Of a stretch of 64,000 bases of DNA, positions 25,401 to 33,726 are shown one piece after another. Position 1 is the first letter of the stretch, and each line of letters begins with the position of its first letter. Location: NCBI RefSeq assembly GCF_006715025.1, contig NZ_VFMK01000001.1, positions 3,596,001 through 3,660,000 of the forward strand, read 5' to 3'. The translations under genes were made by a program, and so were the position numbers. The notes below the pieces were generated by a model. The model searched no databases, was not told the origin of the DNA, and was given only the letters and a program-made list of their open reading frames with translations. The DNA comes from Serratia fonticola (GTDB taxonomy: Bacteria > Pseudomonadota > Gammaproteobacteria > Enterobacterales > Enterobacteriaceae).

Positions 25401-27776
25401 GCCGGCCCCGCCGTCCAGATAGTTGTTACCGGCATTATCGGTGATGGTGTCATCCCCGGCACCGGCGTAAATATTATCATCCCAGCCGGTGCCCACGATG
25501 GTGTCCTTGTCATCGCTATAGTACTGGGTAAACACCCGCTGGCGGATATCCTCCCAGACCGTGCCGTCGGCAAACTCGAAGCGGTTCGCCGTCTGGTAGT
25601 TGGCGTGGGCAAAGTAATGGTTCAGGGTCATCTGGTCACCCTGGTCCCCGACCACCACCACCAGATGATTCCCTTCCCGGCGGTAGCTGATCATCTCCGG
25701 CGTCACGTCCTTGCCAAAGATAATCCGGTCTTTGCCGCCGTTGTTGTTAATCACATCCTGGCCGTCACCCAGGTTGAACAGGAAGGTGTCATCGCTGTTC
25801 CCCACCGTGGCATTCAGTACATCGTTGCCGGTGCCGCCGTTAAAGGTCCCCCGGCCGGTGATGGTGTCATTGGCAAGACTCCCCAGAAAAATAACGTTGC
25901 CGCTATTCGTATTTAACGTCAGTACGCTGCCATTTTGATCAATATGCTTAATGAAGTCAGTTGCAGGTATCTGATTGATGACATTCATCATTTGACCAAA
26001 TAAAGCGTCAAGCTCATCACCTGACTGCGCCAACTCAGCCATCTTGTGCTTGTCATGGCCATACTGTTGAGTAAAGGCTTGATATTCCTTTAAGAAACTC
26101 ACAGCGTTAGCGTCATACTCTTTTTTAAAATGGGCAATAAGCGGTGCCGTATCAAGCCGATACGTTTGATATTGCTGATCCCAAACATAGCTCACAGCAT
26201 CCTGGAGCCTTGGCAGGGTAACTAACTGGGTAAACACATAGTCATAAATAGACTGAAACGATTTTTCTAGTAACCGAGAGGCATTACTGTCTGGGTTTTT
26301 ACTCGTACCCTGAGTAAAGCCACGCCCCATGAATGATTCTAATGAGTATAGGATCCTGGCATCGATTGCTTTGCCGCGTGAGTCTGCCGCATACTTATCT
26401 GCCCCAGCCCATAAAAAGATAAACTCATTAATATCTTGGGTTAAATTGTCAGAGGAAACGCCGGCTTTAGCCTTGGTGAGTATATTATCTAGCGCACTTC
26501 TAAGCTGCCCTGACTTATCGAGCATTAATGCAGCCTGAAGATTATGAACATTGCCAAAACCCAACAGGTTGGGCAGCTTTTTTATCTCATCGTCGATTTC
26601 GATCTGTTCATTGCTAACGGTGTCTGATAAGTGGACATCGAACCAGACATCGTGAATATCTGCCGTGGTGCCGTCGGTCTTGGTAAATGAACCCTGTTGT
26701 CTATGCGCATTGCCGTTGCTATCAACAAAGTTGCTGTTGACATAGCCGGTGTTAATGCTGGCAACACCCGCGTCTTTTAGCGTCAATAACTCGCCTTGAT
26801 CTGTAACACCATCACCGTTTTTATCCACCCAAACACGGAGTTGGTGATAAATTTCATCATTTTCATCAATAACACCGTCGTTATTAACATCGAATTCTTT
26901 GAGCGCTTCAAAACCGTTGACCGCATATTGTCCATTGCTGAGTAATGTATAATTACCAAATAACTCACTACCATCACTAATGCTGGTATCGTTGTTTCGG
27001 TCGAAAACCAGAATACCGTCGCCGCTGCCCACCCATGCCGTTTTGGCAGCAAAACCATTACCGTCATGGTCAAAATAGACGCCATCAGTCAGGTTGGTCG
27101 TAGTGACACCGTTGCCATCCAAATCCAGGATTAAAGGGTCCACCCGGAACTCTTCTGCATCTCCAAAGCTTTCTTCAGCTGACTCACGGGCATTATTACT
27201 CCCTTCACTTGGCGAGAATAATCCCCCGCCACCGGAAGGGCCAAAATATTTGATGGCCTGTTCTTCTTTAGCCTTTTTAACCTGTTCTTTACAACCAAAA
27301 AACTCGTGGTAAGAGTGAGAGTGGCCACAGTCAGCAAAGAACTCATGATAATTCTGCGTATGGCCATCGTCAGCAAAGAACTCATGATAAGCATGTGTAT
27401 GGCCATCAGCGGCGAAAAACTCGTCACGGATCGAATTCGACTTACTAGAAAAGCGGCCATAACTGTTAAAGACATTGCCTTTTTTATCAACCGATTGGTA
27501 CAAACTCCAGCTATTTCCATCACTGTCAAAGAATTGATAATGGTTTAATGTCCCTGTCGCTGATTCTGACGTATAGAAATTAACAGGATTACCATCTTTA
27601 GCAAAAAACGTTTCATACCTGGTAGTGATACCATCACTGGTAAAGAATTCAGCTAAATTATCTTTATCGGCTGGTTTGCCATCATGGCTAACTAACTTAC
27701 TAATATCTAAATACAATTCATTTTTTTCTATCTCTTTTTTAAACTCAGCACTTTCTATCTCGAGATTAGTACTCAT
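22485..27776 (-). CDS. Giant FrpC-like RTX protein with repeats
   Basis: This is a secreted calcium-binding protein of 1763 residues, the likely substrate of the adjacent exporter. Residues 44-160 carry 13-residue repeats (FFxxDG....Y), the last of them rich in His. A linker leads to D213-P214, followed by LILDLDGNGV, calcium loops such as DRNNDTSISDGSELFG and a loop like DVNNDGVIDENDE. This strongly resembles the self-processing module of the meningococcal FrpC protein, which cleaves itself at an Asp-Pro bond. A helical region (about 390-630) follows. Then come about 6.7 copies of a 157-residue block with nonapeptides (GGAGNDTITG) and an HCBP-related domain. The last 80 residues (LIAAMATFAPETG, ending AANVA) look like a C-terminal secretion signal. 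The AGGAG site fits the ATG at 27776. No acyltransferase gene is nearby. The biological target is unknown. Confidence 0.92.
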   Translation of the reverse strand: MSTNLEIESAEFKKEIEKNELYLDISKLVSHDGKPADKDNLAEFFTSDGITTRYETFFAKDGNPVNFYTSESATGTLNHYQFFDSDGNSWSLYQSVDKKGNVFNSYGRFSSKSNSIRDEFFAADGHTHAYHEFFADDGHTQNYHEFFADCGHSHSYHEFFGCKEQVKKAKEEQAIKYFGPSGGGGLFSPSEGSNNARESAEESFGDAEEFRVDPLILDLDGNGVTTTNLTDGVYFDHDGNGFAAKTAWVGSGDGILVFDRNNDTSISDGSELFGNYTLLSNGQYAVNGFEALKEFDVNNDGVIDENDEIYHQLRVWVDKNGDGVTDQGELLTLKDAGVASINTGYVNSNFVDSNGNAHRQQGSFTKTDGTTADIHDVWFDVHLSDTVSNEQIEIDDEIKKLPNLLGFGNVHNLQAALMLDKSGQLRSALDNILTKAKAGVSSDNLTQDINEFIFLWAGADKYAADSRGKAIDARILYSLESFMGRGFTQGTSKNPDSNASRLLEKSFQSIYDYVFTQLVTLPRLQDAVSYVWDQQYQTYRLDTAPLIAHFKKEYDANAVSFLKEYQAFTQQYGHDKHKMAELAQSGDELDALFGQMMNVINQIPATDFIKHIDQNGSVLTLNTNSGNVIFLGSLANDTITGRGTFNGGTGNDVLNATVGNSDDTFLFNLGDGQDVINNNGGKDRIIFGKDVTPEMISYRREGNHLVVVVGDQGDQMTLNHYFAHANYQTANRFEFADGTVWEDIRQRVFTQYYSDDKDTIVGTGWDDNIYAGAGDDTITDNAGNNYLDGGAGNDTITGRGTFNGGTGNDVLNATVVNSDDTFLFNLGDGQDVINNNGGKDRIIFGKDVTPEMISYRREGNHLVVVVGDQGDQMTLNHYFAHANYQTANRFEFADGTVWEDIRQRTFTQYYTDGKDTIVGTGWDDNIYAGAGDDTITDNAGNNYLDGGAGNDTITGRGTFNGGTGNDVLNATVVNSDDTFLFNLGDGQDVINNNGGKDRIIFGKDVTPEMISYRREGNHLVVVVGDQGDQMTLNHYFAHANYQTVNRFEFADGTVWEDIRQRTFTQYYTDGKDTIVGTGWNDNIYAGAGDDTITDNAGNNYLDGGAGNDTITGRGTFNGGTGNDVLYATVVNSDDTFLFNLGDGQDVINNNGGKDRIIFGKDVTPEMISYRREGNHLVVVVGDQGDQMTLNHYFAHANYQTVNRFEFADGTVWEDIRQRTFTQYYTDGKDTIVGTGWNDNIYAGAGDDTITDNAGNNYLDGGAGNDTITGRGTFNGGTGNDVLNATVGNSDDTFLFNLGDGQDVINNNGGKDRIIFGKDVTPGMISYRREGNHLVVVVGDQGDQMTLNHYFAHANYQTVNRFEFADGTVWEDIRQRTFTQYYTDGKDTIVGTGWNDNIYAGAGDDTITDNAGNNYLDGGAGNDTITGRGTFNGGTGNDVLNATVGNSDDTFLFNLGDGQDVINNNGGKDRIIFGKDVTPEMISYRREGNHLVVVVGDQGDQMTLNHYFAHANYQTVNRFEFADGTVWEDIRQRTFTQYYTDGKDTIVGTGWNDNIYAGAGDDTITDNAGNNYLDGGAGNDTITGRGTFNGGTGNDVLNATVGNSDDTFLFNLGDGQDVINNNGGKDRIIFGKDVTPGMISYRREGNHLVVVVGDQGDQMTLNHYFAHANYQTVNRFEFANGKFWDDIRTTNEFIADTTGNPRESTIVSSRMSAVTPPESTAIVGQANSLIAAMATFAPETGSSSLLPDNNAQTQNNLIYAANVA
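22730..25880 (-). repeat. 471-bp tandem repeat array (about 6.7 copies)
   Basis: Within the RTX gene the same 471-bp (157-codon) unit recurs with exact periodicity: for example the segment at 22885 recurs at 23356, 23827, 24298, 24769, 25240 and 25711. Copies are nearly identical at the DNA level and differ at a few codons (TVGNSDDT or TVVNSDDT; QTVNRF or QTANRF). The conserved reading frame and exact spacing point to recent duplication or gene conversion. Confidence 0.95.
27297..27647 (-). repeat. 13-residue (39-bp) N-terminal repeats
   Basis: Codons 44-160 of the RTX gene encode a repeat of pattern FFxxDGxxxxYxE. Paired Phe residues fall at 44, 57, 120, 133, 146 and 159, all on a 13-residue grid; a related FFDSDG at 82 and more degenerate units lie between. 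The last three units (HEFFADDGHT type) hold about ten His and two Cys residues. Confidence 0.8.
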
Positions 27777-28441
27777 AATGACTCCTTTCTGATGGATAAA
27801 GAATAAAAATGAGTTATATCATATGAGAAAAATCAATTCTTCCAATGCCAAATAAATTAGAATCCACTGAACTCAACGTCTAATAATTTTAATGAGTGAA
27901 AAAAACAAACCACTTGTATAAACAACAAATAATTTAATAACCCATATCATTAACAGGTTTTTTCTTAATTATACATAGAAAAAAAGCCAAAATCGTCTGT
28001 ATAGAAATTTATCCCATACGTTCAAGGCCCATGACTCCTGAAAAACAACTTTATTCCCAATCACGAAGATCATGCCATCATCATCAGGAATACCCCGTTT
28101 CAGGTTGGCTGCATATCTTGGCAACCCGCATACTTATTGGCGAATTTGGACTGACTTACCCAACACCAGGCAGGTAAACATATTCATAATGATGAGCGTA
28201 ATAGCGCTAGAACATGTTCATATCTCGGTATCTGCTGTGGTTCAATGGTTATACTTGGCTATGCATGCAACCAAACAGGTATTCGTCTCGCCCTGCCGGT
28301 GTAAAAACCATCGTCACAAATCGCAGCCGCTTCAGACATCTGCCCTGTTCATTCTACCCGCTTCGGAATAATTGTTTACACGGGTGGATAAGCGGATAAG
28401 ATGGCCACAAAGGAATCATGAGCCGCGTTGAAGCCAACGTC
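27777..28441. other. 665-bp AT-rich gap upstream of RTX gene
   Basis: No gene is supported here. The 250 bp next to the RTX start are very AT-rich and probably contain its promoter. Further right, open frames on the + strand (28072-28371 and 28214-28399) overlap, have no good ribosome-binding site and no family features. The region could be an eroded gene, but I recognise nothing in it. Confidence 0.4.
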
Positions 28442-29323
28442 TTACTTCAGGTAAAACGCCTTACTTTTATTGAACTCTTCACGTATCCATGTCAAAAAAG
28501 CCGCTCTTCTTTTATCCGTATGGAAAGGTTCCGCTGATAATAAATGATACGATGACCCATCAGGAATAAAACCATAAGGTGCTATCAGTTGGCCATTATT
28601 TAACGCCCGCTCAACCATATATAATGAGCAAAGTCCAACACCAACGCCTGCAGCGATGGCCTCTAACATGATGTAAAAGTGTTCGAACCAGGTATTATCG
28701 GTTATCTCCATATCGAATTGATTGAGTTTTATCCATTGCTGCCAGGCATCAGGCCGTGTGTGGGTATGCAAAATATTCATTTTCTTTGGTGGGAACGATG
28801 CATCGAACCCTTCAGGGGCCGAAACCAACCCCATCAGTTCATGCCCAATCTTTTCCGAATAAAGGCTCTTATCCCAGTTAAAGTCGTCACGTCTTAATGC
28901 CAGATCAACATGACCGCGCGCGAAGTCTATTGCTCCCCCAGCCGCAAAAAGGTGGATCTCCATATCGGGTTGTTGCTGTTTGAATGCAGGTAAACGCGGG
29001 ATCAACCACCTCATCATGATGGTAGGTTCGCATGAAACCACCAAAGGTTGATTCGATTGACCTGAACCCAGTTCTTCCAAAACCGTTTTAAGAATCTCAA
29101 AAATCTCCTGGCTCGCGGTTTTGAGCCGGTTGCCATCGGGCGTTAAAAAAACCGCCCTGTTCCTGCGTTCAAACAGCGATACACCTAACGCATCCTCCAG
29201 TAATTTAATCTGGCGGCTGACGGCCGATTGTGTAACACAGAGTTCTTCAGATGCTTTAATCAGGCTTTGATGACGGGCCGCGACGTCAAAAACACGCAAG
29301 CTATTCAAGGGAGGTAATTTCAT
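28442..29323 (-). CDS. LysR-family regulator, GcvA-like
   Basis: This is a DNA-binding regulator of about 293 residues. The N-terminal winged helix (MKLPPLNSLRVFDVAARHQ ... ELCVTQSAVSRQIKLLE) is typical of the GcvA/AmpR subgroup. The C-terminal effector domain fills about residues 90-293. I chose the ATG at 29323 because it gives the family-typical MKLPPLNSL start; an ATG at 29335 adds four residues, and neither has a strong ribosome-binding site. It faces away from a LysE-type exporter gene across a 180-bp AT-rich gap and probably regulates it. Confidence 0.9.
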   Translation of the reverse strand: MKLPPLNSLRVFDVAARHQSLIKASEELCVTQSAVSRQIKLLEDALGVSLFERRNRAVFLTPDGNRLKTASQEIFEILKTVLEELGSGQSNQPLVVSCEPTIMMRWLIPRLPAFKQQQPDMEIHLFAAGGAIDFARGHVDLALRRDDFNWDKSLYSEKIGHELMGLVSAPEGFDASFPPKKMNILHTHTRPDAWQQWIKLNQFDMEITDNTWFEHFYIMLEAIAAGVGVGLCSLYMVERALNNGQLIAPYGFIPDGSSYHLLSAEPFHTDKRRAAFLTWIREEFNKSKAFYLK

Positions 29324-29503
29324 TATAGATAACATTTTATCAATTATTTTAGTGATTATAACTCAATATTTTTTATGGTAAAGATATGTAATCATAACTT
29401 TCGTGTATATGCGGTAAACATTGCGTCAATAATTTATATCTATTAGATACAGATTATATATTTCGTTAAGTAACAAATTATAAATTTAAAGAAGGTAAAC
29501 ATC

Positions 29504-30121
29504 ATGATGGAGCTAGTTGCTGTTGCAATTATCACTATTTTAGCTGTCATTAGCCCAGGGGCAGACTTTGCCATGGTAACGAGAAACAGTTATTTGTTTG
29601 GACGTCGTGCGGGTTTATTCGCTGCAGTAGGGATCGCTCTGGGTGTTCAAGTCCATGTGACGTATACCATCATGGGCGTTGGCTTTATTATCGCGCATTC
29701 CCCGCCTTTATTCTCAGCAATAAAAATTGTTGGTGCGGCTTATCTCATCTATATTGGCTACAAAACCTTCTTCACTCAAGTCAGGCTAAATATAGATCTC
29801 TCATCTACAGTCGGCCTATCGCCATTGGGGGCTTTACGCATGGGTTTCTTCACCAACGCATTGAACCCCAAAACAACCTTATTTGTAGTCAGCACGTATA
29901 CTCAAGTTGTTAACCCGGAGACATCAGTTTTATTACAGATTGCTTATGGATTATTTATGTCATTCGCCCATTGGATATGGTTTAGTCTGGTAGCGCTGTT
30001 CTTTTCTCATGCAGCCTTACGTGACATTATGTTGGCAAAGCAAGAGATATTGAATAAAACGATTGGCGGCATATTAATGGGGCTTGGTATTTCGCTGGCC
30101 TTTTCCCCTATGATGAGTTGA
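29504..30121 (+). CDS. LysE/RhtB-family amino-acid exporter
   Basis: This is an inner-membrane exporter of 205 residues with five to six hydrophobic helices. The family signature near the N-terminus (ISPGADFAMVTRNSYLFGRRAG) is present, followed by ALGVQVHVTY and a central KIVGAAYLIYIGYKTF. The ribosome-binding site GAAGG precedes ATGATG at 29504. Substrates of this family are amino acids or analogues; the actual one cannot be told from sequence. The divergent LysR gene suggests substrate-responsive control. Confidence 0.9.
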   Translation: MMELVAVAIITILAVISPGADFAMVTRNSYLFGRRAGLFAAVGIALGVQVHVTYTIMGVGFIIAHSPPLFSAIKIVGAAYLIYIGYKTFFTQVRLNIDLSSTVGLSPLGALRMGFFTNALNPKTTLFVVSTYTQVVNPETSVLLQIAYGLFMSFAHWIWFSLVALFFSHAALRDIMLAKQEILNKTIGGILMGLGISLAFSPMMS

Positions 30122-30209
30122 TGAGAAAAGATAATGAACATCGCATGTCTAGATCTGCTCCTGTTCACCACGTTGCACCCGCCCCCCTGACTCAGCCATA
30201 TCAGGCAGC

Positions 30210-31532
30210 TTAATTTATAGCTGCCGTCTCATACACCAACCCATCCTGGTTACCCAACTTCGGGTAGCTATAAGCCCGGTTTGGGAAACGGAACAGACGG
30301 TTATGCCAACGATCGAACAATACGGTCTCATCGTAGCGGTCTGAAAGTAATTTCATTCGGGACCAGTGCTGCCCGTTGTCGGTGGACACCGTCATATGCA
30401 TAGGGTCATTAAACTGTTTCCCCATCATCAGCAAATGATTGCCAGCATAAAGCGTGTGGAGGGCCTTTTTGCCGGTTTCCAACACGGGAGAAATCGTTCC
30501 GTCATCATGCAACTGGTTCAAACTGTAACGGGCTCGGGGTTGGCTCTCCAAGACAAAATAGAAATCGCCCTGCGTATTGCTATCCGCCGTGACCATCGTT
30601 CCTTCAAGCCACTGGCTGGACTTCACCTGCGCGGTTTGCAGGTTGAACTCCATCAGCAGCGAATTCGATAAATCCTGGCTCCCGTCTTCGCTCACACGCG
30701 GCTCATGGCTAATGATAATGCTGTGATTGTCCTTATACCGCCACCTGGCCGTATAGCGCGAAGGGTCGATTCCTCTGTCGCTCAGTAACGTAGCCAGATC
30801 GAGCACCACGCGCCAATGTTGGCCAAAATCGTCTGACTGATAGAGCTTGTTCTGCTGGGCAATCAATAGCGTCTGCGGGGCTGAAATGACGAACATCTGA
30901 TACGTTGCGTATTTTCCCGGTGCTTGCCACTGTGGCAACCAGCGCCAATGACGCCCGCCATCCTCCGAGTAAAATGCAGAAGACTCTGCATAGGAAAGAC
31001 CATCGAAAACGATCAGACAATGCCCTTGCGCGTCACACTGCTGTTCCTTCACGGTGCCAAGAAAACGGGCGCTGATGCGGAGCTCGCCCTGCTCTTCGGT
31101 GATAATTTGCGTTACCGGTATCATCGGTTTGTCCGGATAAATATCGCGACCGGTGCCGTAGCCGGTTTGTGACGCCAGCGCAGCACGGATCGACGCTTTA
31201 TCGGCAGATATTTGCAGATTTAACAGCGGCGGTGCATTGTCCGCCAACAAATCGAATCGCAGTGTTTTCTGGTAGCTGTACATTAGCGTATCGCGATCAA
31301 GATCAATCCTCTTGAGACTAATGGCGTCACTGGTACCGGTTAATAACACCCCGTCTTGATAGCTACTTAGCCGATGATGACTCATGGCAATAGCCGGTTT
31401 TTCCAGCTGGTAGCTCCGTTGCCATGACCAACCGGAGGCAAAACCGGCGAAGCCTTCGATATAGAACAGTATCCCGGCAACAACGGCCCCCAGAGCTAAC
31501 AGGGTAATACGCGTCAGGCTTTTACTGAACAT
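30210..31532 (-). CDS. Membrane-anchored protein with Asp-box repeats
   Basis: I do not recognise this 440-residue protein as a named family. It begins with a membrane helix (about residues 8-30, TLLALGAVVAGILFYIEGFAGFA type) and should face the periplasm. Three Asp-box (BNR) motifs of pattern SxDxGxxW are visible: SEDGGRHW, SDDFGQHW and STDNGQHW. These mark beta-propeller blades as in sialidases and related proteins, but no sialidase active-site set is apparent. It overlaps the upstream membrane-protein gene (ATGA), so the two are coupled. It is the last of a three-gene unit. Confidence 0.75.
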   Translation of the reverse strand: MFSKSLTRITLLALGAVVAGILFYIEGFAGFASGWSWQRSYQLEKPAIAMSHHRLSSYQDGVLLTGTSDAISLKRIDLDRDTLMYSYQKTLRFDLLADNAPPLLNLQISADKASIRAALASQTGYGTGRDIYPDKPMIPVTQIITEEQGELRISARFLGTVKEQQCDAQGHCLIVFDGLSYAESSAFYSEDGGRHWRWLPQWQAPGKYATYQMFVISAPQTLLIAQQNKLYQSDDFGQHWRVVLDLATLLSDRGIDPSRYTARWRYKDNHSIIISHEPRVSEDGSQDLSNSLLMEFNLQTAQVKSSQWLEGTMVTADSNTQGDFYFVLESQPRARYSLNQLHDDGTISPVLETGKKALHTLYAGNHLLMMGKQFNDPMHMTVSTDNGQHWSRMKLLSDRYDETVLFDRWHNRLFRFPNRAYSYPKLGNQDGLVYETAAIN

Positions 31533-32791
31533 CAGGCTACTTCCTGAATATAGGGTTTTACGCCGCGACGGCGTTTAAACAGCGTCAACATCTGGCGGGC
31601 AAAAGCAAAACGCGCCGCACCGATCGAATATTTACGTATTAACCAACTGCTCACTTCAACCAACAGCATGAATACGCAGAAAATCAGTACGCTCATCAAG
31701 CCAAACGCATAAAACATGTCAGCCGCGTCCAACCAATCCCATTTATCCGGCATACCGCCCTGTTGCCACCAGTCATTGGCGATGAAAAACACCAGCATCA
31801 TCATTAAAAACGTGCAGCACCCCAGCATGACTTTGTACATCAGTTTAAGTTGGTTAAAGGAGACAGCCAGCCCACCTACTTTTAGGTAAGCACTGCCGTC
31901 ACGCTCATTGCAAACCCCGAGAACAGCCCCGTTTTGCTGATTAACCACCAGGTTCACAGGGTCGTTCACCGCCAGGAAAAAAGGATGTTGGCGGAAGAAC
32001 AACGGATTCAGATCTTCTGTCAGGCTATTAAAACCGGCGCGGAAGGAGAAGCGTACTGCGTTACAGGTAAATTGATATTCCACAAAGTCCCGGCGGCTTT
32101 TACCACTGCCAGTAAAATCGCGACGGGCGCTAACCTCGGTGGCTTCCCCCCGCACGCTCGCTAACGCCACCCGATCGGCAAGCAACAGATCGTCCGCCTG
32201 CAGCGTATCCAGATCATTATCATGCTCATCGCTGAGTCGTTGGGCAGGATGTTCCTGTGGCTCCCCCAACAGCAAGTGGTGGGGCGCGTGACAGACGGAA
32301 ACATCGCCTCTCTTGACCTGTTCCAACCCTTGCAGTAGCCGACGCCTCCTGCTGCTGTTGCTCACCAGCAGCGTCTGAAACGAAGAGACGAACCACCAGC
32401 AACCAAAGACGAAAACAAAAAGAAACAGCAGCATCAGCCAGATATTCAACCAATGAAAATAACCATAGGCCGATCCCCCCAGCACCGCCATTGCCCCCAG
32501 AACCTTCAAGATAACGTTCGATTTGCTGATGTCGGTCACCTTCGGTTGCAGGCTACCTTTTTCCTCGGAAACCAGCCAATGCAGCCAATAACTGCCATCA
32601 GCCAATGGGTGAGCGCCGATATAAACGCGATCGCCCGCAACCAGGCGGTTTAACACCTTGGCATCGATAAACTGCCTGCTGTAGGTATAGAAAACCTTGT
32701 CCCCGGCCAAAATACGCCTGAGCTTTGCCTCGCTGGGCGCATTTTGATCGTGCCGGATAAACGGCAGGTCGTAAAAGCAGATTTTTTTCAT
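31532..32791 (-). CDS. Four-helix membrane protein, unknown function
   Basis: This product is about 419 residues with no family I recognise. The first about 90 residues are soluble. Two hydrophobic helices follow (VLGAMAVLGGSAYGYF and WLMLLFLFVFVFGCWWFV), then a soluble region of about 170 residues, then two more helices (GCCTFLMMMLVFFIA and FGLMSVLIFCVFMLL). I chose the ATG at 32791 (MKKICFYDLPF); a TTG at 32812 would add seven residues. It overlaps the downstream Asp-box gene and starts 30 bp after the secreted-protein gene. Confidence 0.7.
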   Translation of the reverse strand: MKKICFYDLPFIRHDQNAPSEAKLRRILAGDKVFYTYSRQFIDAKVLNRLVAGDRVYIGAHPLADGSYWLHWLVSEEKGSLQPKVTDISKSNVILKVLGAMAVLGGSAYGYFHWLNIWLMLLFLFVFVFGCWWFVSSFQTLLVSNSSRRRRLLQGLEQVKRGDVSVCHAPHHLLLGEPQEHPAQRLSDEHDNDLDTLQADDLLLADRVALASVRGEATEVSARRDFTGSGKSRRDFVEYQFTCNAVRFSFRAGFNSLTEDLNPLFFRQHPFFLAVNDPVNLVVNQQNGAVLGVCNERDGSAYLKVGGLAVSFNQLKLMYKVMLGCCTFLMMMLVFFIANDWWQQGGMPDKWDWLDAADMFYAFGLMSVLIFCVFMLLVEVSSWLIRKYSIGAARFAFARQMLTLFKRRRGVKPYIQEVA

Positions 32792-32821
32792 GATCGGTAA
32801 CAGGTCAGCCAAGCAGGTGGA

Positions 32822-33571
32822 TTAAAAACGATGATCGAGCAGCTTATCCGCTGCAACCGGATAGCGTTTGCCATCAAATTGTAAGGTTGAGCGCGCCTTG
32901 GTGAGTGTCTCTTGGCTATCCACGCACTCCTCCCCCTGTTTTAGCGAGGTTCTATTGATCACCGTTTCCTGCAATTCAAGATCGCGGTAACCCTGGTGTG
33001 AACTCGCACCGAGAGCTAATACGCGGCGGGTTTCAGTAAAGTCTCCAGCACATTGGCCATCCCATTCGCCACCGAATTCATTCATCTGCAGGTTATTGAT
33101 TACCAGCGTTAAATGACCTGCCTCCAAGGTATACAGGTTAAGTCTTTCTATGTTGATCGGATTGACGGAGGAAGAACCACGGTGGTTAAAACGCACGCCG
33201 AAAGCCCGCACCTCTGGGGAGAGCTGATAGCGCGCGGTATCGATAGTGACACTGCTGGTATAGATGGCATCATCCATAATGGCTTTGGGATGATATTGGC
33301 TGGCCAGGACGTTCCCCGATTGGCTATCAACCACGAACACGGCGACATCGTAATCAGTAAAGTCGGGGTCTGCTTTGACCTTTGGCTCCAACATCAGCAC
33401 CGCGAGGGTTTTATCTGGTGCGTAGGGCCAAACCTTGCAGGAGGAAAGCGCCGCATTGCGTGTCAGGCTGGCCTCATAGGGCTTGGCCAACTCCTGCAAA
33501 ATCGCCTGGCAATCCGCCAGCGAGGAAAAAGACACCAGGCATAACGCCAGTAAACCACTCACCCTTATCAT
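32822..33571 (-). CDS. Secreted protein, unknown function
   Basis: The ATG at 33571 gives a 249-residue protein with a clear signal peptide (MIRVSGLLALCLVSFSSLA, cleavage before DC). An ATG 21 bp upstream is also open. The mature part is predicted soluble and periplasmic, with several Cys residues and no motif I can name. It is first of three genes on this strand and probably works with the two envelope proteins encoded downstream. Confidence 0.7.
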   Translation of the reverse strand: MIRVSGLLALCLVSFSSLADCQAILQELAKPYEASLTRNAALSSCKVWPYAPDKTLAVLMLEPKVKADPDFTDYDVAVFVVDSQSGNVLASQYHPKAIMDDAIYTSSVTIDTARYQLSPEVRAFGVRFNHRGSSSVNPINIERLNLYTLEAGHLTLVINNLQMNEFGGEWDGQCAGDFTETRRVLALGASSHQGYRDLELQETVINRTSLKQGEECVDSQETLTKARSTLQFDGKRYPVAADKLLDHRF

Positions 33572-33726
33572 TACCACATTCCCTGTCAGCACTTGAGTCG
33601 CTCAAACTATCTGGCGGGGAATCTAACCAAAAAAAAACCACTAATCCAGTCAAATATTGAGGTAATTGCATGAGTAAACGGCCATTGCCGCCGCCCCGTC
33701 GATAAGTGGATACCAGAACGTCTCTG

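Noticed and set aside
23325..25690. GGCGGTAGCTG motifs resembling RfaH ops elements
   Set aside because: They lie inside codons of the RTX repeats, on the non-transcribed orientation, and the last position of the motif does not fit.
22885..25711. Regularly spaced repeats that could suggest a CRISPR-like array
   Set aside because: The 471-bp units are coding, in frame and continuous without unique spacers.
22779..25916. 1045-codon open frame on the + strand across the RTX repeats
   Set aside because: It is antisense to the repeat array; because one repeat lacks stops in that frame, all copies do. It shows no domain or ribosome-binding site of its own.
28072..28399. Two overlapping + strand ORFs before the LysR gene
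   Set aside because: No ribosome-binding site, no recognisable features, and the two frames compete; possibly eroded DNA.
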